Below are positions 1-6,557 of a stretch of DNA of 17,253 nucleotides, piece by piece. Positions within the stretch are counted from its first letter, which is position 1. Each line of letters begins with the position of its first letter. Below the pieces are notes generated by a model, which worked only from the letters and a program-made list of their open reading frames with translations, did no database searches and was not told the origin of the DNA. Location of the stretch: assembly GCA_934489945.1 (NCBI GenBank), contig CAKSSY010000038.1:1-17253 (forward strand), given 5' to 3'. A program made the translations under genes and the position numbers. This DNA comes from an uncultured Eubacteriales bacterium (GTDB lineage Bacteria; Bacillota; Clostridia; Oscillospirales; CAG-272).

Positions 1-10
1 TTTCGCTCAT
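1..10 (-). CDS. 5' end of a gene cut by the window edge, probably yabP
   Basis: An ATG at 10-8 is followed by AGC GAA (Met-Ser-Glu) and then the window ends. A strong ribosome binding site, GGGGAGGAAGAGG, lies just upstream with GGAGG about 9 nt from the ATG, so this looks like a real start. In Bacillus and Clostridia the gene after yabO/rqcP is yabP, a sporulation protein, followed by yabQ and divIC. The yabP call rests on synteny only; three codons cannot identify a protein. Confidence 0.45.
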
Positions 11-72
11 GTCCCTCTTCCTCCCCGATTATCGTGATACTACACTTTATGAGGAAAGAGTGGCGGTTATAC

Positions 73-318
73 CTATTCGTCGACGACCTCGTAGAGTTCC
101 ACAGCCTCGTTTTTCCCGACCGTTTCCCTAACATCCGTTACGCGAACACGCAACGTTCTCCCGCCGAAAGAAACCTCTATGATATCTCCAACCTTAACAT
201 TATACGACGCCTTTACCACTCTTCCGTTGACCGAAATACGTGCCGTGTCGCAGGCATCGTTTGCCACCGTGCGCCGTTTGATGATTCTGGACACCTTAAG
301 ATATTTATCAAGTCTCAT
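73..318 (-). CDS. rqcP: S4-domain RNA-binding protein RqcP (YabO)
   Basis: An 81-residue protein beginning MRLDKYLKVSRIIKRRT, which is almost the start of Bacillus RqcP/YabO. It is essentially one S4 RNA-binding domain (about residues 1-60). In B. subtilis RqcP binds stalled 50S subunits together with RqcH and helps add C-terminal alanine tails to blocked nascent chains. The reading frame is open back to 402, but the ATG at 318 is preferred. It gives the family's conserved N-terminus and has GGAAAGGA about 10 nt upstream, whereas the longer start lies inside a hairpin. The stop is TAG. The neighbours hup and mazG upstream and the truncated gene downstream match the conserved yab cluster. It may be transcribed by read-through from hup past the hairpin at 382-420. 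Confidence 0.9.
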   Translation of the reverse strand: MRLDKYLKVSRIIKRRTVANDACDTARISVNGRVVKASYNVKVGDIIEVSFGGRTLRVRVTDVRETVGKNEAVELYEVVDE

Positions 319-381
319 ATTCCCGTGTTCCTTTCCGACAGACAAAAGGCGGAAAGAAAGACTTCCCTCCTTATCCGCTAT

Positions 382-420
382 AAAATCAGGCAGACAAAGC
401 AACTGCTCTACCTGCCTGAT
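382..420 (-). terminator. Hairpin with short U tract between hup and rqcP (terminator or attenuator)
   Basis: On the minus strand ATCAGGCAG (420-412) pairs perfectly with CTGCCTGAT (393-385). The 18-nt loop can form a smaller inner stem (AGAGC with GCTTT). The outer stem is followed directly by TTTTA. It starts 11 nt after the hup stop codon. The U tract is short, so partial termination that sets the hup:rqcP ratio is as likely as full termination. No convincing separate promoter for rqcP is visible downstream of it. Confidence 0.6.
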
Positions 421-431
421 CTATTGAATAC

Positions 432-704
432 TTACTGAATGGAATCCTTCAGGCCCTTGCCGGCTACGAACGCCGGAGTCTTGGAAGCGGCAATCTTAAT
501 GGCTTCGCCTGTCTTAGGATTGCGACCGGTTCTCTCGCCTCTTGCCTTGACTTCAAATGTTCCGAAACCGATGAGCTGAACCTTTTCGCCAGCCTTCAAT
601 GTGTCTGCAATCACGGTGGTAAATGCGTTAAGTGCTGCCTCAGCGTCCTTCTTTTTCAGATTAGCGGAAGCGGCAATTGCCTCGATAAGCTGTGTCTTGT
701 TCAT
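432..704 (-). CDS. hup: HU-family histone-like DNA-binding protein
   Basis: A 90-residue HU protein starting MNKTQLIEAIAASANLKKKD. It has the usual two-helix N-terminal dimer body and the family signature IGFGTFEVKARGERTGRNP at about residues 45-63. This leads into the DNA-bending arm (RNPKTGEAIKI) and a basic C-terminal helix. HU dimers bend and compact nucleoid DNA. An in-frame ATG lies two codons upstream at 710, but AAAGG sits only 3 nt from it and about 9 nt from the ATG at 704, so 704 is chosen. The gene has its own promoter (753-781), as expected for an abundant protein. It lies between mazG and rqcP, as in many Clostridia. Confidence 0.96.
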   Translation of the reverse strand: MNKTQLIEAIAASANLKKKDAEAALNAFTTVIADTLKAGEKVQLIGFGTFEVKARGERTGRNPKTGEAIKIAASKTPAFVAGKGLKDSIQ

Positions 705-752
705 ATTCATACACCTTTCTTTTTCTGCGCCTTACATCGGCACTTTTTCTTT

Positions 753-781
753 ATTATACCATCTTTTTCCCAATAAATCAA
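753..781 (-). promoter_or_regulatory. Sigma-A promoter of hup
   Basis: On the minus strand: -35 TTGATT (781-776), a 17-bp spacer, and -10 TATAAT (758-753) preceded by TGG, giving an extended -10. Transcription should begin near 746, leaving a leader of about 40 nt before the hup ATG. It lies in the 126-bp gap after mazG, whose remainder is A/T-rich. I see no convincing mazG terminator in that gap, so upstream read-through may add to hup expression. Confidence 0.85.
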
Positions 782-830
782 GGGGCTTTTTTCATTTTTA
801 CCTATATTTTATAGCTTTTTTTGTGTTTTT

Positions 831-1631
831 TTATTTGATTTGTTCCCAAATTTGATTCAATTCTTCGAGTGTACATTCTGACATTGTCTTTTGGCGATGC
901 GTAACCTCGTTTTCGGTTTTTTCAAAACGCTCTATAAATTTATCGGTTGCAACGTTCAGTGCTGTCTCAGCATCCACCCCTGCCTTACGGCAGAGACTGG
1001 TAACGCTGAGTAAAAGATCCCCCAACTCTTCACACACAGTATCCTGGTTTCCTTCCGTCAAGGCATCGCTGACCTCCGCCAGTTCCTCCGACACCTTATC
1101 CATTGCACTCGCAACATCCGGAAAATCAAAACAGGAGGCCTTCTTTCCGACCTTCGTCGCCCGCATCAAAGCCGGAAGCATACGCGGAACGGCATTGAGT
1201 TTATCGGTAATTGTCCTGCGTTCTTTTTCCTCGCTCTTGATGATTTCCCAATTTTTGAGCACCTCTTCCGAATTGTTCACGTTGACATTTCCGAAAATAT
1301 GCGGATGACGATGGATTAGTTTTCGACAGATTTCATCGGTCACATTTCCGACATCAAACTGCCCCTCCTCTTCTGCAATTTGTGAGTGAAAGACGACCTG
1401 TAACATAACATCGCCCAATTCTTCACGTAAAAGTACGGGATCCTCTTTGTCAATTGCCTCAATCACCTCATACGTTTCTTCAATCAAATTGTTTCGGATA
1501 CTCTTATGAGTTTGTTCGCGATCCCACGGACATCCGTCTTCTGCGCGAAGTAATTTCATAATTGCCACAAGGTCTTCAAAATTGTAGTTTTTCTTTTCAA
1601 GAAGTTCTGCGATTCCATCTTTTCTGTTCAT
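831..1631 (-). CDS. mazG: Nucleoside triphosphate pyrophosphohydrolase MazG
   Basis: A 266-residue, two-domain MazG. The first all-alpha NTP-PPase domain carries EETYE (51-55) and EELGD (70-74). The second repeats the pattern with EELAE (182-186) and EELGD (201-205). These acidic residues bind Mg2+ in the family. MazG hydrolyses NTPs and dNTPs to the monophosphate and pyrophosphate; in E. coli it also affects (p)ppGpp levels. The N-terminal LLRAEDGCPWDREQTH is typical. Bacillus YabN has an extra N-terminal tetrapyrrole-methylase domain that is absent here. The start has AAAGGA about 7 nt upstream and lies 35 nt inside the end of spoVB, suggesting coupled translation. It appears to be the last gene of the long cdaA-headed array. 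Confidence 0.95.
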   Translation of the reverse strand: MNRKDGIAELLEKKNYNFEDLVAIMKLLRAEDGCPWDREQTHKSIRNNLIEETYEVIEAIDKEDPVLLREELGDVMLQVVFHSQIAEEEGQFDVGNVTDEICRKLIHRHPHIFGNVNVNNSEEVLKNWEIIKSEEKERRTITDKLNAVPRMLPALMRATKVGKKASCFDFPDVASAMDKVSEELAEVSDALTEGNQDTVCEELGDLLLSVTSLCRKAGVDAETALNVATDKFIERFEKTENEVTHRQKTMSECTLEELNQIWEQIK

Positions 1632-3258
1632 AACGACATCCTTTCTTTTCCATCCACCCGCACTTCAAAAAGAATGCGGCAATTTTATCTCCGAACGGTA
1701 ACATTCTGATTTCTTTTTCACCATAAACACCCAAAAAACCGCCAAGCAACAAATATAAAAGTACACATGCCACAATGCCGATCAGAATTGCAATTTTCTG
1801 CGTCACATTACCAAGAAGCAACCGCCAAAGCACAAACGACGCTCCCACCGAAAGAACCGATGCCACCATAGGAGCCACGGAAATCCTCAGAACATTCAAT
1901 TCGGATTTTGCATATCGGTCAATATAAAACAGATTCAGTCCGACTGCAAACGTGTTGCAAAGAAGCGTACTGATCGGAGCACCGTATATTCCCACTTTGG
2001 GAATTCCGATCAGAATATAGGCGGAAATCGCCTTAAGTGCCGTTCCGGCAAGCATGGAACGAATCGGCAGATCGGCTTTATGGCACGCCTGAAGAATCGC
2101 ATTGGTCACCCCCATAAGGCAGGAGGAAAACACGGAAAAAGCCAGCACCGAAAGAAGCGGTGCCGCTGTCGCAACAGCATCCGTTTCCCCTGCAAACAAC
2201 AGCGAGAGAATGGGTTCGGCAAAAACAGCCAACCCGACCGAGCACGGAAATGCGAAAAACATACATATCCTGACCGAAGAAATAATCAGATCCGAAGAAC
2301 GGCTCTCATTGTTCTCCTGCACCGATGCCGCCAGCATCGGTACGAGTGACAGTGAAATTCCCGCCACAAGCGACGAAGGAATATTATAAACCGGAACGGC
2401 GAGCGTACTGTAAGAACCATAAACAGCCGCCGCCACAGACGTTTCATACCCCGTTGCCTGCAAACGGCGCAGGATCATCGCCATATCGACTACACGCGTA
2501 AGTCCCGCAAGTGAAGAACTGAGCGTAACCGGGATGGCAAGAAACAAAAGTCTTTTAAAAATCTTTTTTGTTGAATCGACACTCGGTTCCTCCCTCATCG
2601 ACGCACCGGAAAGATGTGAAAACGCTCGTGTCAAAAGCAGATAAATCATGGAAAGCAACGTTCCCGCCGTAATTCCGAGTGCCGCAAATGCGGCACAGGT
2701 GCCGATTCCGGCTCCCGTCTTTCGGGCAGAAAATGCAAAAATCAAGCCGAGCAACAATTTTCCGAACGCCTCTACCACCTGTGAAATCGCCGTCGGTCGC
2801 ATATCCGCATAGCCTTGAAACAATCCGCGCATAGCTCCCGAAATACAAACAAACAAGAGCGTCGGCGAAATGGCAAGAATCGACTTTGCCGCCGCGGGGC
2901 AATCCAGCATTTCCGCAAATGCCGATGACCATAACCCCATTACCAAAGAACCTACAATCCCCATAACGGCAAACATCCACAAAGAAACACGATGCACACG
3001 AACAGCATTCCGGATTCTTCCGTTTCCCAGATTTTCCGAAATAAGAATGGACACCGCAACCGGCAGTCCCGCCGTGGAAATTACAAAAAACAACGCGTAC
3101 AATTCATATGCGGCATTAAAATATCCCATTCCCTCAGTGCCGAGGATTTTGAGCAAAGGAATCTTATATACCAGTCCGATCACCTTTACCGCCACCACCG
3201 ACAGTGTCATTGCCGTTACTCCGGACGCAAATCTTTTTTGCGAAGCATCCCGATTCAT
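1597..3258 (-). CDS. spoVB: SpoVB/YabM-like MOP-superfamily flippase
   Basis: A 553-residue polytopic membrane protein. It starts with a short basic tail (MNRDASQKRFASGVTAM) followed by successive hydrophobic segments, consistent with about 14 membrane helices. Family-like stretches include the early GLVYKIPLLKILGTEGMGYF (about 28-47) and NIPSSLVAGISLSLVPM in the middle. Relatives (SpoVB, YabM, MurJ, Wzx) flip lipid-linked sugar precursors across the membrane; SpoVB is needed for spore cortex formation. Its place upstream of mazG, hup and rqcP matches the yabM/spoVB locus. Sequence alone cannot separate a cortex role from a vegetative one. The ribosome binding site is weak (GGTGATGAG right before ATG) and mtaD ends only 15 bp upstream, so coupling is likely. 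The tail past the last helix is basic and overlaps mazG. Confidence 0.88.
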   Translation of the reverse strand: MNRDASQKRFASGVTAMTLSVVAVKVIGLVYKIPLLKILGTEGMGYFNAAYELYALFFVISTAGLPVAVSILISENLGNGRIRNAVRVHRVSLWMFAVMGIVGSLVMGLWSSAFAEMLDCPAAAKSILAISPTLLFVCISGAMRGLFQGYADMRPTAISQVVEAFGKLLLGLIFAFSARKTGAGIGTCAAFAALGITAGTLLSMIYLLLTRAFSHLSGASMREEPSVDSTKKIFKRLLFLAIPVTLSSSLAGLTRVVDMAMILRRLQATGYETSVAAAVYGSYSTLAVPVYNIPSSLVAGISLSLVPMLAASVQENNESRSSDLIISSVRICMFFAFPCSVGLAVFAEPILSLLFAGETDAVATAAPLLSVLAFSVFSSCLMGVTNAILQACHKADLPIRSMLAGTALKAISAYILIGIPKVGIYGAPISTLLCNTFAVGLNLFYIDRYAKSELNVLRISVAPMVASVLSVGASFVLWRLLLGNVTQKIAILIGIVACVLLYLLLGGFLGVYGEKEIRMLPFGDKIAAFFLKCGWMEKKGCRYEQKRWNRRTS

Positions 3259-3273
3259 CTCATCACCGACCTA

Positions 3274-4563
3274 TCAGTCAAAATAATGTTTTATAACATC
3301 CTTTGCCTCATATTTCAGCTTTTCAACATCTATGGTTTGATATTCTCCGTTTTCATACAAGACTTTACCATCAACCATCGTCATCCGAACATCGGACGCG
3401 TCCGCACTGTAAGCCAGTGTCGTCTCGCCGCCATAAGAAGGAATATTATGCACGGTGTCGGTATCGACAAGTACCAGATCTGCCCTTTTTCCGACCTCTA
3501 TCCTGCCACAGTCCTCTCTGCCCTGAGCAAGTGCTCCTCCGAGGGTGGCAATCTCAAAAATTCCATGTGCATTCGTCACTGTAGCATCCCGCTCTGCACC
3601 CTTATGCAGAATAGCAGCCGTCTTCATCTCCCTAAACAAATCAAGATTATTATTGGATGCCGCTCCGTCGGTTCCAAGGGCAACATGAACACCGTGAGAA
3701 AGCATTCGTCCCATCGGCATGATCCCGCTTGCCAGTTTGAGGTTACTCACAGGGTTATGAATGGCGTAAACCCCTTTCTCGTGCATTATTTTCATATCTT
3801 CCTCACTCACCCACACGCAATGTGCGGCATTGACGGGAGAACCCAAAAGCCCGCAATCGGCAAAAAATGCAATCGGCGTTCTTCCATTGCGACGCATCTT
3901 ACACGCCTCATGTTCGTCCTCGGTTTCAGAGATATGAACCTGAACACGGAGGTGGTTCTCACGGGCATAATCTGCCACAGCGCGACTCATTCTTTCCGTA
4001 TTGGTATATTCGGCATGAAGGCTCATATCTACAAGAATTCTGCCATCATCCGCCCCATGAAAATCCCGGACAAGATGAATTCCTTCCAAAAAACGACTGC
4101 TTGTGGTCGGCTTTTCATTTTCATCAAAAGAGACAATGGAACGGGAAAGATTTGCCTTGATACCGGTTTCCAACACCGTCTGTGCAACAATGTCCTCAAA
4201 CATATACATATCGGAGAACGAAACGGTTCCTCCTGCCAGCATTTCGGCAATCGCCAGCATGGTTCCCGCACGTACCGCACGTTCGGTAAGCCGATCTTCA
4301 GCCGGAAAAATTTTTTCATGAAGCCATTTATCAAGGGGAAGATCCTCTCCGTATCCCCGAAACAGCGTCATGGCAGCATGACAATGAGTATTGAAAAAAC
4401 CGGGAATCAGAAGATTTCCCTTTCCGTCAATTACTCTGTCAAAGTCATCTGACGGTGGAGTGAGACCTACATATACAATCTTGCGCCGATCAACGGCAAC
4501 ACACACCGTTCCGTCATATCCGTATTCCCCCGGCAGGTTTACATTCCGAATGAGTGTTTTCAT
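3274..4563 (-). CDS. mtaD: Amidohydrolase: 5'-methylthioadenosine / S-adenosylhomocysteine deaminase (MtaD-like)
   Basis: A 429-residue amidohydrolase of the TrzN/AtzA/MtaD group. Metal-site motifs are complete: NTHCHAAM (H60 and H62), HAEY (H183, E185), HISETEDE (H210, E213), AAHCVW (H248) and GTDGAASNNNLD (D299). These ligands and the overall length fit MtaD, which deaminates methylthioadenosine, S-adenosylhomocysteine and adenosine to inosyl products. Related guanine or chlorohydrolase activities cannot be excluded by eye. The start has AAAGGAAG a few bases upstream. The gene sits 10 bp after hemZ and 15 bp before spoVB. In this company it could recycle by-products of SAM chemistry such as the radical-SAM HemZ, but that is inference. 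No other methionine-salvage gene is present. Confidence 0.85.
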   Translation of the reverse strand: MKTLIRNVNLPGEYGYDGTVCVAVDRRKIVYVGLTPPSDDFDRVIDGKGNLLIPGFFNTHCHAAMTLFRGYGEDLPLDKWLHEKIFPAEDRLTERAVRAGTMLAIAEMLAGGTVSFSDMYMFEDIVAQTVLETGIKANLSRSIVSFDENEKPTTSSRFLEGIHLVRDFHGADDGRILVDMSLHAEYTNTERMSRAVADYARENHLRVQVHISETEDEHEACKMRRNGRTPIAFFADCGLLGSPVNAAHCVWVSEEDMKIMHEKGVYAIHNPVSNLKLASGIMPMGRMLSHGVHVALGTDGAASNNNLDLFREMKTAAILHKGAERDATVTNAHGIFEIATLGGALAQGREDCGRIEVGKRADLVLVDTDTVHNIPSYGGETTLAYSADASDVRMTMVDGKVLYENGEYQTIDVEKLKYEAKDVIKHYFD

Positions 4564-4573
4564 ATTTCTTCCT

Positions 4574-6076
4574 TTATATCAAGTTTTTCTTTTCATAATA
4601 ACCGCAAATCGCCGCATTGATCTTTTCACTTTGATCCTCACGCAGATATTCGTAAGGATATTTATCATTAAACACCCTCTCGATTTCGATTTTTCCGCCT
4701 TCGTTCGCCTTATAATCAACCAATTTGGTGACCGCTCCCGCTCCCGCAGCAAAAATACTATGAACTTCTTCCATCATATAGACATTGTAGAGTCCTTCAT
4801 ATCCTTCTTTGGAAAAACCGACATTTTCAAAGTTTCCTATTGTGTTCTTCTGGCGGTACATATAATAAGGAAGATACCCGTTCTGAACAGAACGCAGTTG
4901 AGAATAGTCGACACATTTCCCAACATCCCCACCCGAAATCGAATAGATATGACTGTCGGCACGCAGAATATCCGCCGATTTTTTGACACAAAAGGTGTGC
5001 ACCGTGATATTCTCGGGTGAAAGCTCAAGGATTTTATCAAACGTTGCGGAAAATGTAGCAAAGCGGTCTCCGGGAAGTCCCGCAATCAGATCGGTATTGA
5101 TACACCTTATGCCGGACTCGCGAACGATATGATAAGCCTGATAAAAGTCTTCCGGTGTATGTGCACGTCCGATTTTGGAAAGAACATTTTCCGAAAGGGA
5201 TTGCGAATTGACGCAAACGCGGGTAACTCCGAATTTCCTTGCCGTCGTCATTTTTTCCGCTGTAATGGTATCCGGTCTGCCGGATTCATAAGTAAATTCC
5301 TCAAGAGAGGCAGGGTCAATATTCTTTGTGACGGTTGACAGGAGCATTTCCATTTGCGGTACCGAGAGAATCGTCGGCGTTCCGCCACCGACATAAACAG
5401 TCTTGACATGAAGCCCCAAGCGTTTCACAGTCTCGAATATCCGGTCTATATCCCGGCACAATCTGATGAGATACTCGGGTATCAAAGACAGTAACCGTTC
5501 GGAAGTATAGGAAACAAACGAACAATAAGAACACCTTGACGGACAGAACGGCACCGAAATATAAATACTGCAATCGCGGGGAGACGGAATTCCAATAATT
5601 CCCTTTTCTTTCCTTGCCACATCTACAGCAAGTCCCGCTTTTTTCGGCGTTACAAAATATTCACCGGAAAGTGTTTTTTTCACGCGCGTTTTGCTCATAC
5701 CGCTATTCAGCATTTCCATCGCAACCTTGGACGGACGGACTCCAACTAACATCCCCCACGAGGGTTTATATTTCATCAGTTCCCCACCCGCCGCAATCAC
5801 AGCACTGCCGATTGCCAGCTTATAAGTCCGCTCCTCACTCACACCTGTGCTGAAAAGAGACTCACGCGTTGCCTCAGCCTTTTTTTCGCCAAGACAAAAA
5901 TGCGCAATTGCCGTCACCTTTTCCTCGTTGCTTTGCAAGGTAAGATTCAGAATCGGAGTATCGGCGGTTACAATCTCGTCCTCCGGGAATTTTGCCCCCG
6001 GGAAAAAGATCATACAGAGTGTCTGTACATAATAGCGATTGATTTTCTCGGTTTTTCCGTCAAAATTCAGCTTCAT
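4574..6076 (-). CDS. hemZ: HemZ-type radical SAM coproporphyrinogen dehydrogenase-like protein
   Basis: A 500-residue protein. It has an N-terminal domain of about 165 residues including GMLVGVRPSKVAMEML (108-123), typical of HemZ, followed by a radical SAM core. The iron-sulfur motif is C178-x3-C182-x2-C185 (FCPSRCSYCSF). The SAM-contacting VYVGGGTPT follows at about 227-235, and LIAGLPGDRFATF lies further on. HemZ was named for anaerobic coproporphyrinogen III oxidation, but HemN-like proteins also include haem chaperones and methyltransferases. No other haem gene is in the window, so the substrate is uncertain. The ATG overlaps the dtd stop by 4 nt, with AAAGGA about 9 nt upstream. HemZ near recJ-relA-dtd is a recurring Clostridia arrangement. 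Confidence 0.9.
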   Translation of the reverse strand: MKLNFDGKTEKINRYYVQTLCMIFFPGAKFPEDEIVTADTPILNLTLQSNEEKVTAIAHFCLGEKKAEATRESLFSTGVSEERTYKLAIGSAVIAAGGELMKYKPSWGMLVGVRPSKVAMEMLNSGMSKTRVKKTLSGEYFVTPKKAGLAVDVARKEKGIIGIPSPRDCSIYISVPFCPSRCSYCSFVSYTSERLLSLIPEYLIRLCRDIDRIFETVKRLGLHVKTVYVGGGTPTILSVPQMEMLLSTVTKNIDPASLEEFTYESGRPDTITAEKMTTARKFGVTRVCVNSQSLSENVLSKIGRAHTPEDFYQAYHIVRESGIRCINTDLIAGLPGDRFATFSATFDKILELSPENITVHTFCVKKSADILRADSHIYSISGGDVGKCVDYSQLRSVQNGYLPYYMYRQKNTIGNFENVGFSKEGYEGLYNVYMMEEVHSIFAAGAGAVTKLVDYKANEGGKIEIERVFNDKYPYEYLREDQSEKINAAICGYYEKKNLI

Positions 6077-6546
6077 TTTTCCGTTTCCTTTTGTGAAATC
6101 AGGACTTTACTGTCCATCACGATCGTGACCGGTCCGTCATTGGAAATCTCCACCTGCATATCCGCTCCGAAAACGCCGGCTGACACCGGTTTTCCAAGCG
6201 CGTCGGAAAGCAGAGCACAGAATTTTCCGTAAAGGCGATTTGCCTCTTCCGGCACTTCTGCCGAAAAATAATCCGGACGATTGCCGTGCTTATAGTTGGC
6301 AAGAAGAGTAAAATTGGAAATAACAAGTGCCTCGCCGTCAATGTCGAGAAGCGAAAGATTCATTTTGTCATTCTCATCACAGAAAATACGGAGTTTCGCA
6401 ATCTTAGCACTGAGAACCTCGGCGTCGGCTTCGGTATCGCCCTTCGCCACACCAAGCAGGATCATCATTCCCTTTCCACAGCATCCCACAACCTGATTCT
6501 CCACCTCTGCAGAGGCTTTTGTTACCCGTTGAAGCACAGCAATCAT
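6073..6546 (-). CDS. dtd: D-aminoacyl-tRNA deacylase
   Basis: A 157-residue DTD starting MIAVLQRVTKASAEVE. It carries the chiral-proofreading Gly-cis-Pro motif as NDGPVT (G138-P139) and the KMNLSLLD strand. DTD removes D-amino acids (and glycine) mischarged on tRNA, acting as a dimer in the cytosol. The usual SQFTL active-site motif reads SNFTL here (S77, N78, T80), a substitution at the glutamine position, while the segment HGNRPDYFSA replaces the common KGxRPSF. Length and all other landmarks are normal, so I expect an active enzyme. AAGGAG lies 7 nt before the ATG. It follows relA by 11 bp and overlaps hemZ by 4 nt. The relA-dtd pairing is conserved across Firmicutes. Confidence 0.94.
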   Translation of the reverse strand: MIAVLQRVTKASAEVENQVVGCCGKGMMILLGVAKGDTEADAEVLSAKIAKLRIFCDENDKMNLSLLDIDGEALVISNFTLLANYKHGNRPDYFSAEVPEEANRLYGKFCALLSDALGKPVSAGVFGADMQVEISNDGPVTIVMDSKVLISQKETEK

Positions 6547-6557
6547 TTTCTTACTCC

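Noticed and set aside
319..402. N-terminal extension of RqcP to the upstream ATG
   Set aside because: The longer start lies in a terminator-like hairpin, and the family N-terminus MRLDKYLKVS begins at 318 with a good ribosome binding site.
2992..4452. 486-codon plus-strand open frame
   Set aside because: Antisense to spoVB and mtaD, which carry clear family motifs. Its translation is rich in His, Arg, Cys and Ser and has no recognisable domain.
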